A stretch of 64,000 bases of DNA from Saccharothrix tamanrassetensis. GTDB taxonomy: Bacteria > Actinomycetota > Actinomycetes > Mycobacteriales > Pseudonocardiaceae. A program made the translations under genes and the position numbers. Below the pieces are notes generated by a model. It worked only from the letters and a program-made list of their open reading frames with translations. It did no database searches and had not been told where the DNA came from. Positions 42,436-52,104 of this stretch are shown here, piece after piece. Every line of letters begins with the position of its first letter. The first letter of the stretch is position 1. Where the stretch lies: the NCBI RefSeq assembly GCF_014203665.1, contig NZ_JACHJN010000010.1, positions 287,942 to 351,941 of the forward strand, read 5' to 3'.

Positions 42436-43132
42436 CGTCGATCGCATCCACTTCGGGCAGCAGGGGAGCGATCGGCGGCAGGTCGTCCAGCGACGACAGC
42501 CCCAACCGCTCCAGGAACAGTTCGGTCGTGCGGTAAAGGATGCCACCCGTGTCGGAGTCCGTGCCCGTCTCGGCGATGAGCCCGCGCGCCACCAGCGTGC
42601 GGATCACCCCGTCGACGTTCACCCCGCGCACCGCCGCGATCCGGGCCCGCGTGACGGGCTGCCGGTAGGCGATGACGGCGAGGGTTTCCAGGGCGGCCCT
42701 GGTGAGCTTGGCCCGCTGCCCGTCCAGCAGCAGCTTCTCCACGAATGGCGCGAAGCGGTCCCGCGTGTAGAACCGCCAGCCGTCCCCGATTCTACGCAGG
42801 TCGATGCCGCTGCCCTGCTCGGTGTAGCGGGCGGCCATCGTGCGGAGGGCCCGGGTGACGCGTCTCACCGGCTGCTCGAACACGCCGGCGAGCTGCTTCT
42901 CGTCGATCGGGGTGTCCACGACGAGCAGCACGGACTCCAACGCGCCCTCGAACTCCCGGTCGTCGGTGAGGTCCGGCAGGCCCGACTCCTCGGCGGCCTC
43001 CCCGCCTCCCGCGGCACTGCCGGCGGGGTCGCCGACCGCGTCGCCGGCGGGGTCGATCACGGGGTCGGCCGCGGGAGCGGCGGGCTCGGGGAACAGCCCG
43101 TCCGGTCCGGTGGTGGGCTCAGGCTCGGTCAC
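42428..43132 (-). CDS. scpB: segregation and condensation protein B
   Basis: 234 aa with paired winged-helix domains: LESVLLVVDTPIDEKQLAGVF, LRTMAARYTEQGSGIDLR, KLTRAALETLAVIAYRQPVT and GVIRTLVARGLIAE. Binds SMC with ScpA to compact and segregate chromosomes. An extra 45-residue acidic Ala/Gly-rich tail precedes the core. GTG start overlaps scpA by 4 bp. Confidence 0.95.
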   Translation of the reverse strand: MTEPEPTTGPDGLFPEPAAPAADPVIDPAGDAVGDPAGSAAGGGEAAEESGLPDLTDDREFEGALESVLLVVDTPIDEKQLAGVFEQPVRRVTRALRTMAARYTEQGSGIDLRRIGDGWRFYTRDRFAPFVEKLLLDGQRAKLTRAALETLAVIAYRQPVTRARIAAVRGVNVDGVIRTLVARGLIAETGTDSDTGGILYRTTELFLERLGLSSLDDLPPIAPLLPEVDAIDDV

Positions 43133-43962
43133 CCGTACTCCTCGTCCTCGTCACGTGCCTGCGCCTCGGCCTCTTCCACCGTGCCGCCGACCCACGTGAT
43201 GCGCAGCTCGCCCAGCGGGTCGGGCTGCTCGAACGCCAGCGCCCTCTCCCGGTACAGCTCCAGCAGGGCCAGGAACCGGGCGACGATCTCCATCGTCTCG
43301 GTGCACCCGGCCACGATCTCGGCGAACGTCGCCGTGCCCCGTGCCGCCAGCAGCTCGCGCAGCACCCCGGCGTGCTCCCGCACCGAGATCCGGTGCTGGT
43401 GGACGTGCGCGGTGGACACCGTGCGGGGTGGCCTGGGCCGGAACACCGCGGCGGCGATCTCGGAGAACCGCCGGGCGTCCACCCCGAGCATCACCTCGGG
43501 CAGCAGGCCCTCGTACCGCACCTCCAGCGCCACCGACCTGGGGTAACGCCGGTACGCGCCCTGTTCCAGCTCGGCGAACAGCGCGGCCACCTGCTTGTAG
43601 GCCCGGTACTGCAGCAGCCGCGCGAACAGCAGGTCGCGCGCCTCCAGCAGCGCCAGGTCCTCCTCGTCCTCCACGTCGCCCTGCGGCAGCAGCCGGGCCG
43701 CCTTGAGGTCGAGCAGGGTCGCCGCGATGACCAGGAACTCGGTCGTCTCGTCCAGGTCCCAGCTGTCGCCCAGGGCCCGGATGTGCGCGATGAAGTCGTC
43801 GGTGACCTGGTGCAGCGCCACCTCGGTCACGTCCAGGGTGTGCTGCGAGATCAGCTGGAGCAGCAGGTCGAACGGGCCTTCGAAGTTGGTGAGCTTGACC
43901 TTGAAGCGGCCGTCGGAGACCGCTTCCGGCGCGATCTCGTCCGCGGGGGCGTCACCGCTCAC
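43129..43962 (-). CDS. scpA: segregation and condensation protein A (kleisin)
   Basis: 277 aa. FKVKLTNFEGPFDLLLQLIS, EFLVIAATLLDLKAARLLP and a C-terminal winged helix (FLALLELYRERALAFEQ). Kleisin subunit bridging SMC heads. GTG 43962 overlaps the upstream RHH gene by 4 bp. Confidence 0.96.
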   Translation of the reverse strand: MSGDAPADEIAPEAVSDGRFKVKLTNFEGPFDLLLQLISQHTLDVTEVALHQVTDDFIAHIRALGDSWDLDETTEFLVIAATLLDLKAARLLPQGDVEDEEDLALLEARDLLFARLLQYRAYKQVAALFAELEQGAYRRYPRSVALEVRYEGLLPEVMLGVDARRFSEIAAAVFRPRPPRTVSTAHVHQHRISVREHAGVLRELLAARGTATFAEIVAGCTETMEIVARFLALLELYRERALAFEQPDPLGELRITWVGGTVEEAEAQARDEDEEYG

Positions 43963-44405
43963 TGCTCGCGCAACCTACGCACGAGCAGAGAGTCGTGGCC
44001 GTGCTCCTCCAGGTCGTCCAGGACTATCGCGATGGCCTCGCGCACCACCCGGCCCCGGTCCACCGCGAGGCCGTGCCCGCCGCGCAGCTCCAGCCGGGCG
44101 TGCTCCAGGGCCAGCAGCTCCTCGTCCGACACGTACACGGTGATCTTCGTGGAGTGCTTCTGCCGGCCGGTGCCCCGGCGCGGACCCGGCGTCTCGTCGG
44201 CAGCCGGTGCCTGCTTCCCGGACGCCTGCTGTGCTGACGGCTGCTGAGCGGAGGTCTGCTGCGCCGGATTCTGCTGTGCCGAGTTCTGCTGCGCCGAATT
44301 CTGCTGCGCCGAGTCCTGTTGGGCGGGCACGGCGGCATCGAGGACCGAGGGGCTGGTGAGGCGGAACAGCTCGGACGCGCCCGGCAGTGATGGGCGTCGG
44401 GTCAC
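43959..44405 (-). CDS. ribbon-helix-helix-like protein with AQQxS pentapeptide repeats, ParA partner candidate
   Basis: 148 aa. Residues about 25-62 hold seven AQQ(N/D/T/P/A)(S/P) pentapeptides. The C-terminal 60 residues (KITVYVSDEELLALEHARLEL, RGRVVREAIAIVLDDL) fit a ribbon-helix-helix DNA-binding fold. It sits between parA-like and scpA genes with 4-bp overlaps on both sides (GTGA at 44402-44405). RHH proteins such as ParG or Omega are centromere binders for ParA ATPases, so a segregation-linked DNA-binding role is plausible. I do not recognise a named family. Confidence 0.6.
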   Translation of the reverse strand: MTRRPSLPGASELFRLTSPSVLDAAVPAQQDSAQQNSAQQNSAQQNPAQQTSAQQPSAQQASGKQAPAADETPGPRRGTGRQKHSTKITVYVSDEELLALEHARLELRGGHGLAVDRGRVVREAIAIVLDDLEEHGHDSLLVRRLREQ

Positions 44406-45376
44406 CGGGCGATCACCTCGCGCGCCAGTGCGCGGTAGGCCTTCGCGCCCGCCGAGCGGGGCGCCCACCGGGTGATCGGCTCGCCGGCGACGGTCGTCTC
44501 CGGGAACCGGACGGTGCGGTTGATCACCGTGTCGAACACGACGTCGCCGAACGCCTCCACGACCCGCGCCATCACCTCGCGGGAGTGCAGGGTGCGCGGG
44601 TCGTACATGGTGGCGAGTATCCCGGTGATCTCCAGCTTCGGGTTCAACCGCTCCCTGACCTTCTCGATGGTGTCTATCAACAGGGCGACCCCGCGCAGGC
44701 TGAAGAACTCGCACTCCAGCGGGATGAGCACGCCGTCGGCCGCCGCGAGGGCGTTGACCGTGAGCAAGCCGAGCGACGGCTGGCAGTCGACCAGCACGTA
44801 GTCGTAGAGGTCGATCACCGGGCGCAGGGTGCGGACCAGGGTGTGCTCGCGGCCCACCTCGGACACCAGCTGGATCTCCGCCGCGGACAGGTCGATGTTG
44901 CTGGGCAGCAGGTCCATGCCCTCGACCGGGGTGTGCATGATCACGTCGCGGACCGTCACGTCGCGTTCCATGATCACGTTGTAGATGGTCTGGTCGAGCT
45001 GGTGCGGGTGCACGCCGAGACCCACCGACAGCGCGCCCTGCGGGTCGAAGTCGACCAGCAGCACGCGCCGGCCGTACTCGGTCAGCGCCGCGCCCAGGTT
45101 GATGGTGGACGTGGTCTTGCCGACCCCGCCCTTCTGGTTGCAGATCGCGAGGATCTTCGCGGGGCCGTGGTGGGCGACCAGCGGCGGGTCGGTCACGTAG
45201 CGGAGGGGGCGTCCGGTGGGGCCTATCTCACCCACCGTCTGCTCGGCGGCGTCCTCGTCGGCCGGCGCGGCGTGCGGGGCGAGGCTCAGCTCGACCGACG
45301 CGCGCGGCACACCGGACTGTGGCGTGGGCGGCGGTGGGGTGACCCACGCCCGACCCGCGTGCTCCGGTGTCGACAT
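44402..45376 (-). CDS. ParA/Soj-like chromosome-partitioning ATPase
   Basis: 324 aa. Deviant Walker A KGGVGKTT at 82-89, VDFDPQGALSVGLG, VDCQPSLGLLTVNAL, and IPLECEFFSLRG. N-terminal 70 residues are a Pro-rich extension. Counterpart of Rv1708 next to scpA, not the oriC-linked parA. ATG 45376 preceded by GGGAAGG. Confidence 0.9.
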   Translation of the reverse strand: MSTPEHAGRAWVTPPPPTPQSGVPRASVELSLAPHAAPADEDAAEQTVGEIGPTGRPLRYVTDPPLVAHHGPAKILAICNQKGGVGKTTSTINLGAALTEYGRRVLLVDFDPQGALSVGLGVHPHQLDQTIYNVIMERDVTVRDVIMHTPVEGMDLLPSNIDLSAAEIQLVSEVGREHTLVRTLRPVIDLYDYVLVDCQPSLGLLTVNALAAADGVLIPLECEFFSLRGVALLIDTIEKVRERLNPKLEITGILATMYDPRTLHSREVMARVVEAFGDVVFDTVINRTVRFPETTVAGEPITRWAPRSAGAKAYRALAREVIAR

Positions 45377-45470
45377 CGCCTTCCCGATTCCTAGTCCTCT
45401 GCCTGGGCGCAGCCTAGGCACACCGGCCAGTACCAGCAACGCGCCCCGCCGTACCGGTGGCGGGCAGTTC

Positions 45471-45797
45471 TCACCGGACGGCGGCGGTCCGATCGGCCGC
45501 CTTGAGCACCACGTCGAGCAGCCCGGGGAACAGGGCGTCCAGGTCGTCGCGGCGCAGCGAGACCCACCGCTGGTTGCCGCACGCCCTGGTCCGGGTGATG
45601 CCGGCCTCCCGCAGCACGCGCAGGTGCTGGGACAGCGTCGACTTGGCCACGTCCACGGCCAGCGCGCCGCAGCAGCGCTCCCCGTCGGCCTCGATCTGGA
45701 GGACGACGGCCAGCCGGGTGGGGTCGCTCAGCGCGTGCAGCACGGCACCGAGCTCGATGTCGGCGGGTTCCGGCTCGTCGATGTTCGGCACCGGCAC
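45471..45797 (-). CDS. ArsR/SmtB-family winged-helix repressor
   Basis: 108 aa. LHALSDPTRLAVVLQIEADG, TLSQHLRVLREAGITRTR and RRDDLDALFPGLLDVV define the ArsR fold. Cysteines at ERCCG (helix before the recognition helix) and RACGN could bind a metal or sense redox, but the classic ELCVCD motif is absent. GTG 45797 has GGAGG upstream. Single gene between xerD and parA; target likely the inverted repeat just upstream. Confidence 0.87.
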   Translation of the reverse strand: MPVPNIDEPEPADIELGAVLHALSDPTRLAVVLQIEADGERCCGALAVDVAKSTLSQHLRVLREAGITRTRACGNQRWVSLRRDDLDALFPGLLDVVLKAADRTAAVR

Positions 45798-45856
45798 GGC
45801 TCCTCCAGCTTGTCGCGTCCGGGTGGGGCTTGTTGTTCTACGTGGTCGGCCAGTGA

Positions 45857-45896
45857 GGTGTCCCCCCTTTGGGATGTCACCCGAAAGGCTGACACC
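45857..45896. promoter_or_regulatory. imperfect inverted repeat upstream of the ArsR gene
   Basis: GGTGTC and GACACC flank inner arms CCTTTGGG / CCCGAAAGG. Lies between the xerD stop (45930) and ArsR start (45797), so it may be the ArsR operator or the xerD terminator. Confidence 0.4.
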
Positions 45897-45929
45897 CAAG
45901 TGGGTTGGCACACAGTACCTGCGGGAGGC

Positions 45930-46811
45930 TCATGTTCCACCGGTCGCGCGCGGATGAGCCGTCGCGTAGACCTCACGCAACGTGTTCACGGTGACCAGCG
46001 TGTACACCTGGGTCGTGGTCACCGATGCGTGTCCGAGCAGCTCCTGCACCACTCGGACGTCCGCGCCGCCCTCCAGCAGGTGGGTGGCGAAGGAGTGACG
46101 CAGCGTGTGCGGCGAGACCTTCGCGGTGATGCCCGCCCGTTCCGCCGCGGTCTTGAGCACCTGCCACGCCGTCTGCCGCGACAGCCGCCCGCCGCGCGCG
46201 TTCAGGAACAGCGCCGGGGTGCCGCGCTTGACCAGGGTGGGGCGGACCCGCACCAGGTAGGCCTCCAGCGCGGCCAGCGCCGGGCGACCCACCGGCACCA
46301 GGCGCTGCTTGCCGCCCTTGCCGTCGAGCAGCACGGTCCGCTCGGCGGTGTCCACGTCGTCCACGTCCAGACCCACCACCTCGGAGATCCGCGCGCCGCT
46401 GGAGTACAGCAGCTCCAGCAGGGCGCGGTCGCGCAGGTTCGCGGGCACCTCCAGCAGCCGCAGCACGTCGTCCACCGGCAGGGCCTTGGGCAGCCGGCGC
46501 GGCGGGGTCGGCGGGTGCACGTCGCGCGCCGGGTCGTGCCGGGTGAGCCCTTCCAGGTGGGCGAACCTGTGCAGGCCGCGCACCGCGACCAGGGTCCGCG
46601 CGGCGGACGACTCGGCCAGCCCGGACTCCCGCAGGCTCGCCAGGAAGTCCCCGACCAGGGGTTCGGTGACGTCATCCAGACTGGTGATCTTCCGGGCGTC
46701 CAGGTGCTCGGCGTAGCGGCGCAGGTCGCGGGTGTAGGAGTCCAGGGTGTTGCGGGAGGTACCGCGCTCGACCGCGAGGTGGTCCAGGAACGCGGTGATC
46801 ACGTCCCTCAC
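45930..46811 (-). CDS. xerD: site-specific tyrosine recombinase XerD
   Basis: 293 aa. Full catalytic set: Arg141 (SGARISE), Lys165, His235 and Arg238 ([10 protein letters not shown]), His261 ([10 protein letters not shown]), Tyr270 (TQVYT). Resolves chromosome dimers at dif with XerC. GTG 46811 overlaps the ald stop by 4 bp, fixing the start. Confidence 0.94.
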   Translation of the reverse strand: MRDVITAFLDHLAVERGTSRNTLDSYTRDLRRYAEHLDARKITSLDDVTEPLVGDFLASLRESGLAESSAARTLVAVRGLHRFAHLEGLTRHDPARDVHPPTPPRRLPKALPVDDVLRLLEVPANLRDRALLELLYSSGARISEVVGLDVDDVDTAERTVLLDGKGGKQRLVPVGRPALAALEAYLVRVRPTLVKRGTPALFLNARGGRLSRQTAWQVLKTAAERAGITAKVSPHTLRHSFATHLLEGGADVRVVQELLGHASVTTTQVYTLVTVNTLREVYATAHPRATGGT

Positions 46812-47596
46812 AGCCGGGCCACGGGGACGTGCGGCAGGTTGTGCGCCTTGGCCACCTCGACCCGCACGACGGTGCCGCGCACCGCGTTCACACCCCTCGC
46901 CGGCGCCGGGTCGTCCGCCACGGCCTGCCGAAAACCCTTGTCCGCCAACGCAGTCACGTAGGGCAGTGTGACGTTCGTGAGCGCCCACGTCGAGGTGTGC
47001 GGCACCGCCCCGGGCATGTTCGCGACGCAGTAGAACACCGAGCCGTGCACCTGGAACGTCCCCACCCCGGCGCCGAGCACCACCACCTTGCCCGCCGGCA
47101 CGCCCGGCACCCCGCCCAGCAGCACACCGCGCCCGCCCTGCGTGCGTTCCAGGCAGTACGCCCCGACCTGCGCGGCCATCCGCCCGGCGACCTCGCTCAT
47201 CGGGGCCGGCAGCGGCAGCGAACCGTCGGCGAGCTGCACCGTCTCGTAGGCGATGGCGTCGATGCCGGACGCGACGACCGCGCGCGTGCACTCCGCGTTC
47301 GCGGCGAGGTGGAGGTAGGTGAACAAGGTCTGCGCGGGCCGCATCCGGTGGAACTCCTCGGCGACCGGCTCCTTGACCTTCAGCACCAGTTCCGCGTCCG
47401 ACCACACGTCGTCCGCATCGGGCACGATGCGCGCCCCGGCGGCCTGGTACTCGGCGTCCGGGATCGAGCTGCCGTCCCCGGCACCGGACTCGATCGGCAC
47501 CCGGTGCCCGCGCCGCACCAGCTCGACCACACCCGCGGGCGTGATCGCCACCCGGTACTCGTGGTTCTCGACCTCTCCCGGAATCCCGACCAGCAC
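46808..47596 (-). CDS. ald: alanine dehydrogenase with internal NAD-domain deletion
   Basis: 262 aa, against about 371 in the family. The N-terminal substrate part is normal: Lys75 in LKVKEP and His96 in TYLHLAA match the catalytic residues. After VVVLGAGV (start of the Rossmann fold) the sequence jumps at residue about 179 (near 47060) straight to [18 protein letters not shown], which in full-length enzymes lies over 100 residues later. The missing part includes most of the NAD domain and the conserved Asp near 270. The reading frame is kept and xerD still overlaps by GTGA. Probably not an active dehydrogenase; may be a remnant or a new-function protein, or a local assembly collapse. Confidence 0.85.
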   Translation of the reverse strand: MLVGIPGEVENHEYRVAITPAGVVELVRRGHRVPIESGAGDGSSIPDAEYQAAGARIVPDADDVWSDAELVLKVKEPVAEEFHRMRPAQTLFTYLHLAANAECTRAVVASGIDAIAYETVQLADGSLPLPAPMSEVAGRMAAQVGAYCLERTQGGRGVLLGGVPGVPAGKVVVLGAGVGTFQVHGSVFYCVANMPGAVPHTSTWALTNVTLPYVTALADKGFRQAVADDPAPARGVNAVRGTVVRVEVAKAHNLPHVPVARL

Positions 47597-47665
47597 CAGG
47601 TCAGCGTAGGTCGGCCGGCGCGTTCCGGCTGAACGGGCGGCGAGGTGCTGTTAGCGTTCCGGGCT

Positions 47666-48244
47666 GTGTCGGAACCCCACCAGGTGCGCATCGGCAACCA
47701 GCAGCGCGAAGCGGCCATCAGCGCGCTCAACGACCACTTCGCGGCGGGCCGCCTGGAGATCGGCGAGTACGAGCAGCGAGTCGGCTACGCGACGGCGGCC
47801 CAGACCGCGGCGGAACTGTCAGCCCTGTTCCAGGACCTGCCACAACCCCACCCGCAGTTCCTGCCGCCACCGCAGACCTACTACGCGCCGCCGACCGACT
47901 ACGCCACCCCGCCACCGGGATTCACCCCGCCCGGCGTCACGCCGGACTACGGCGGCTACGTGCCGGGCTACATCCCGCCCGGACAGCCCCCGTTCAACCC
48001 CAACGCGCCCTACGGCGTGGATCCGTTGACCGGTCAGCCGCTGTCCGACAAGTCGCGCATCGCGGCGGGCGTGCTGCAACTGGTGCTGCCGTTCGGCATC
48101 GGGCGGTTCTACATCGGGGACACCGGGATCGGCATCGCACAGCTGCTGACGTGCGGCGGGTGCGGGGTGTGGTCGCTGATCGACGGCATCATCCTGCTGG
48201 TCAACGGGGGTACGGACAGCCAGGGTCGCAAGCTACGCGACTAG
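47666..48244 (+). CDS. DUF1707 and TM2-domain membrane protein
   Basis: 192 aa. N-terminal DUF1707 (VRIGNQQREAAISALNDHF, GRLEIGEYEQRV), a Pro/Tyr-rich linker of about 65 residues, then a TM2 domain (SRIAAGVLQLVLPFGIGRFYIGD, two membrane helices with the central DG). GTG 47666 begins the conserved domain. Divergent from ald; tail-to-tail overlap of 12 bp with the DUF2752 gene. Function unknown. Confidence 0.88.
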   Translation: MSEPHQVRIGNQQREAAISALNDHFAAGRLEIGEYEQRVGYATAAQTAAELSALFQDLPQPHPQFLPPPQTYYAPPTDYATPPPGFTPPGVTPDYGGYVPGYIPPGQPPFNPNAPYGVDPLTGQPLSDKSRIAAGVLQLVLPFGIGRFYIGDTGIGIAQLLTCGGCGVWSLIDGIILLVNGGTDSQGRKLRD

Positions 48245-48613
48245 GTTGCGCACCAGCATCCAGGTGGCGGCGAGGGCGACCACCGGAACACCGACCTTCG
48301 ACGACAGCCGGGGTGTCGGCTCGCTGCGGCGGGCGGCGCGGAACCAGCGGAGCCACAGCCAGGCGAGCAACGGCAACCCGGCGACCAGCATCACGGCGTT
48401 CAGGTGCCAGGCGGCGACGAAGTCCCCGTGCAGCAGGGCGTGCACCATCCGAGTGGACCCGCAGGCCGGGCACTGGATCCCGGTCAGGGCGAACAGGGGG
48501 CACGGCGGCCACAGCGACGACGGCCCGTTCGGATCGACCACCAGCAGCCCGACGCAGCCCGCCACCGCCCCCACCGCGACAGCAACCGGCCCACGCACAC
48601 CCATGCGTGCCAT
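48233..48613 (-). CDS. DUF2752 membrane protein
   Basis: 126 aa. The family motif PCPLFALTGIQCPACGSTRM with paired cysteines lies between membrane helices; WHLNAVMLVAGLPLLAWLWLRW follows. ATG 48613 (MARMGVRG). DUF2752 proteins are small membrane proteins of unknown role, often next to TM2 genes as here. Its stop lies inside the converging TM2 gene. Confidence 0.87.
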   Translation of the reverse strand: MARMGVRGPVAVAVGAVAGCVGLLVVDPNGPSSLWPPCPLFALTGIQCPACGSTRMVHALLHGDFVAAWHLNAVMLVAGLPLLAWLWLRWFRAARRSEPTPRLSSKVGVPVVALAATWMLVRNLVA

Positions 48614-48640
48614 TGTGCCCGCCGGCCGGTCCCGCCCACC

Positions 48641-48782
48641 GGTCGACCACGACCCGGGCCTCACCACCCACGCCCGTGTCGACCACGACCTGCGCTCGCC
48701 GCCCGCGCCCGTGTCGACCACGACCTGCGCTCGCCACCCACGCCCGTGACGACCACGACCCGGGCCTCACCACCCCACGCCC
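48641..48782. repeat. four tandem copies of a 35-bp unit
   Basis: Units begin GTGTCGACCACGACC or close variants and alternate between two subtypes (CTGCGCTCGCC and CGGGCCTCACC middles). No spacers, so not CRISPR. The spacer 48614-48959 has no gene besides this array and the hairpin at 48861. Confidence 0.8.
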
Positions 48783-48860
48783 GTGTCGGGGGCAAGCCAC
48801 GCACGCAGTCCGGCGAGTTCCTCGTCCCACGCGAACCGCCCACCCGGTCCCGCACGAGCC

Positions 48861-48900
48861 ACGGCTCGCCGCCCGCGATTCCTCGCGGGCGGCGAGCCGT
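48861..48900. terminator. strong hairpin terminator after the NUDIX gene
   Basis: Perfect 17-bp stem (ACGGCTCGCCGCCCGCG) with a 6-nt loop, 60 bp beyond the minus-strand NUDIX stop. Confidence 0.8.
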
Positions 48901-48959
48901 TTCAAGCCACCTTCAAGCCACCCTTACGCTTCGCGCGACCTTCCGGCCGGTCCCGAGAC

Positions 48960-49577
48960 TCAGTCGCCCCGAGCCGCGAACCGCGTGGGACGGTCGGCGA
49001 ACGGCGCGTCGGCAGGGCGCGGCTGAGCCCTCCCCGCCAACACGGCCTGGGCCGCGAGCAGCCCGGCCACCGCCGCGCCGTTGACGATCTCCCCGGCCAG
49101 CGCCATGCCCACCGCCTCGTCCAGCGGGAACCGCCGCGCTTCGAGATCGGCTTCCTCGTCCCCCATCTGCTCCCGCTCGACCTCCGAGAGCCCACGGGCG
49201 AGGAACACCCGCACCACCTCGTCGGTGAACCCCGGCGAAGCGGCGACGTCGACCAGCGTCGCCCACTCCGACGCCGCCAGCCCGACCTCCTCCATCAGCT
49301 CCCGCCGAGCGGCCTCCACCGGCTCCTCCGAAGCCGAGTCCAGCAACCCCGCCGGCAGCTCCCAGATCCGCTTGCCCAGCGGGTGCCGGTACTGGTGGAT
49401 CAACGTCACCATCCCGTCGCCGTCCACCGCGGCCACCGCCACCGCACCCAGGTGCTCGACGACCTCGCGCCGCGCCGTCCCGCCACCAGGCATCGCGACC
49501 TCGTCGACCCGCAGCGCGACGATCCGACCGACGTGCACGTCGCGCGACGACACGGTCTCGAACTCGTGCCTCGTCAT
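48960..49577 (-). CDS. NUDIX hydrolase, ADP-ribose pyrophosphatase-like
   Basis: 205 aa. [14 protein letters not shown] followed by [11 protein letters not shown] is the NUDIX box, and the preceding [13 protein letters not shown] and following [14 protein letters not shown] fit ADP-ribose pyrophosphatases such as Rv1700, its positional counterpart. ATG 49577 overlaps pyrG by 4 bp (ATGA). Confidence 0.9.
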   Translation of the reverse strand: MTRHEFETVSSRDVHVGRIVALRVDEVAMPGGGTARREVVEHLGAVAVAAVDGDGMVTLIHQYRHPLGKRIWELPAGLLDSASEEPVEAARRELMEEVGLAASEWATLVDVAASPGFTDEVVRVFLARGLSEVEREQMGDEEADLEARRFPLDEAVGMALAGEIVNGAAVAGLLAAQAVLAGRAQPRPADAPFADRPTRFAARGD

Positions 49578-51274
49578 TTCGCAGCCGCCCCCGCCGTCTC
49601 GGGCTCGGGCAGCGGCAGCCGGTCGGCCAGCCGGTAGTCCAGCGCCGCCTTCACGAACGCCGCGAACAGCGGGTGCGGCTTCGTCGGGCGGCTCTTGAGC
49701 TCCGGGTGCGCCTGCGTGGCGACGAAGAACGGGTGCACGTCGGCGGGCAGTTCGACGTACTCCACCAGCCGCCCGTCCGGCGACGTCCCGGAGAACACCA
49801 GGCCGGCCTTGGCCAGTTCGTCCCGGTAGGCGTTGTTCACCTCGTACCGGTGCCGGTGCCGCTCGGAGACCTCGGTCGCGCCGTACGCCGACGCCACCTG
49901 CGAACCGGGCACGAGCTTCGCCGCGTACGAGCCGAGCCGCATGGTGCCGCCCATGTCGCGCTGCCCGGACACCACGTCCTCCTGGTCGGCCATGGTGCTG
50001 ATCACCGGCGACCCGGTCTCGTCGAACTCGGACGAGTTGGCGTCCCCGATCCCGGCGAGGTTGCGAGCCACCTCGATCACCATGCACTGCAACCCCAGGC
50101 ACAGCCCGAGCAGCGGGATGCCCCGCGTCCGCGCGTAGGTGATCGCGCCGATCTTGCCCTCGATGCCCCGCACCCCGAACCCGCCGGGGATGAGCACCGC
50201 GTCGAGCCCGGCCAACGCGTGCGCCGCACCGGACGGCGTCTGGCACTCGTCGGACGGCACCCACACGACCTCGACCTTGGCGTGGTGCGCGAACCCGCCG
50301 GCGCGCAGCGCCTCCGTGACGGAGAGGTACGCGTCGGGCAGGTCGACGTACTTGCCGACCAGCGCGATCCGCACCCTCTCGGACGGGTTGTGCACGCGGT
50401 CGAGCAGGTCGCCCCACACCGTCCAGTCGACGTCGCGGAACGGCAGCCCGAGCCGGCGCACCACGTACGCGTCGAGCCCTTCACCGTGCAGGACCTTGGG
50501 GATGTCGTAGATCGACGGCGCGTCCACGGCCGCCACCACGGCGTCGGTGTCGACGTCGCACATGAGGCCGATCTTGCGCTTCAACGCGTCCGGGATCTCG
50601 CGGTCCGCCCGGCACACGATCGCGTCGGGCTGGATGCCGATGTTGCGCAGCGCCGCCACGGAGTGCTGCGTGGGCTTGGTCTTGAGCTCACCGGACGGCG
50701 CGAGGTAGGGCACCAGGGAGACGTGCAGGAAGAACACGTTGTCCCGGCCCACGTCGTGCCGGACCTGCCGGGCCGCCTCCAGGAAGGGCAACGACTCGAT
50801 GTCGCCCACCGTGCCACCGACCTCGGTGATCACGACATCCGGCGCGACGCCGTCGGCGGCGGGCTCCGCCATCGCCCGGATCCGCCGCTTGATCTCGTCG
50901 GTGATGTGCGGGATGACCTGGACCGTGTCCCCGAGGTATTCCCCGCGCCGCTCCTTGGCGATGACCTCGGAGTACACCTGCCCGGTGGTGACGTTGGCAT
51001 CCCCCGACAAGTCCCGCGCGAGGAACCGCTCGTAGTGGCCGATGTCGAGATCGGTCTCCGCGCCGTCTTCGGTGACGAACACCTCGCCGTGCTGGAACGG
51101 GTTCATCGTGCCGGGGTCGACGTTGAGGTACGGGTCCAGCTTCTGCATGGTCACCCGCAGACCACGGGCGGTCAGCAGCTGACCGAGACTGGAGGCGGTG
51201 AGTCCCTTGCCCAGCGAGGAGGCCACGCCCCCGGTGACGAAAACGTGCTTGGTCGTACGTGCCTGAAGCACCAA
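49574..51274 (-). CDS. pyrG: CTP synthase
   Basis: 566 aa. Synthetase domain: [59 protein letters not shown]. Glutaminase domain with Cys392 in LCLGLQCM and final RPTKPHPLF. Converts UTP and glutamine to CTP. Starts GTG 51274 after GGGGAG. Confidence 0.97.
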   Translation of the reverse strand: MVLQARTTKHVFVTGGVASSLGKGLTASSLGQLLTARGLRVTMQKLDPYLNVDPGTMNPFQHGEVFVTEDGAETDLDIGHYERFLARDLSGDANVTTGQVYSEVIAKERRGEYLGDTVQVIPHITDEIKRRIRAMAEPAADGVAPDVVITEVGGTVGDIESLPFLEAARQVRHDVGRDNVFFLHVSLVPYLAPSGELKTKPTQHSVAALRNIGIQPDAIVCRADREIPDALKRKIGLMCDVDTDAVVAAVDAPSIYDIPKVLHGEGLDAYVVRRLGLPFRDVDWTVWGDLLDRVHNPSERVRIALVGKYVDLPDAYLSVTEALRAGGFAHHAKVEVVWVPSDECQTPSGAAHALAGLDAVLIPGGFGVRGIEGKIGAITYARTRGIPLLGLCLGLQCMVIEVARNLAGIGDANSSEFDETGSPVISTMADQEDVVSGQRDMGGTMRLGSYAAKLVPGSQVASAYGATEVSERHRHRYEVNNAYRDELAKAGLVFSGTSPDGRLVEYVELPADVHPFFVATQAHPELKSRPTKPHPLFAAFVKAALDYRLADRLPLPEPETAGAAAK

Positions 51275-52104
51275 GGAAGCTCCCCGTGGTCTGAAGTTCC
51301 GCAGGGCAACCGGCCCTGTCCACGGGCCCTAACGCTAACACGCCACCAGTCACCGAGTGCGCTGGTGGTCCGGTGTCGCATCACTCAGATGGCGTAGCCC
51401 CTCGCCGGCCGACCAGCACCACCCACCGATCAGCACCCTCGACGGCTCCACGCCGCCACAACCCACGAACCGACACCGCGACCCTTCACCAGCACCGCCC
51501 GAGCACCACTCATCAGCACCGCCCGAGCACCACCGGCACCACCCGCACCGCCCACGAGCGCCAACCCCGGGCCGCAGACCACCGACCGATGCCGACCGAT
51601 GCCATCTGCAGCCCGACGCCGACCGAGCCCGCCCGACGCCGCCCGCCCGACGCCGCCCGGCCGCCAACCGACGCCACCCGGTCCGACGCCACCCGGTCCG
51701 ACGCCGCCCGGTCCGACGCCGCCCAACCCACCGACCGACGCCACCCGGTCCGACGCCACCCGACCCGACGCCGCCTGCAGTCGGCTGGCCCGCTGCGGAT
51801 CGGAGTCCGCCCATGCGGAGTCCGCCGATCCGCAGTTCGCCCATTCGCAGTTCACCGATCCGAACTCCGCCCATCCGGACCGGCAGAACACCATCTGCAA
51901 GGCACGCTCTGTGGCGCAGGCGAGGCGGCGGGTGCCGTGGGGCGTCAGTTTGTTTACGGCAACGAACGGCGGGGTCGAATAGTGGCCGGTTCGGGGTGGG
52001 TTCGCGAAATCGAGTGAATCTCCGCCACCATGACAACCGATCGGCGCCCCGCCATTTCGCTTCCGACGCCCAGCCGCTTCCGACGCCCAGCCACGGTACG
52101 AAGC
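51275..52104. other. 830-bp intergenic region with two 15-bp minisatellite arrays
   Basis: 51661-51780 repeats CGACGCCACCCGGTC-type units; 51790-51890 repeats ATCCGCAGTTCGCCC-type units with the same 15-bp period. Flanking parts (51385-51650) are ACC/CAC-rich. Long frames exist on both strands, but their translations are low-complexity with no start signals or domains. The pyrG promoter should lie at 51275-51380. Confidence 0.65.

Noticed and set aside
46808..47596. Frameshift in ald
   Set aside because: Both flanks of the gap read in the same frame; it is an in-frame deletion.
48641..48782. Possible CRISPR array
   Set aside because: Units are contiguous without unique spacers, and no cas genes are in the window.
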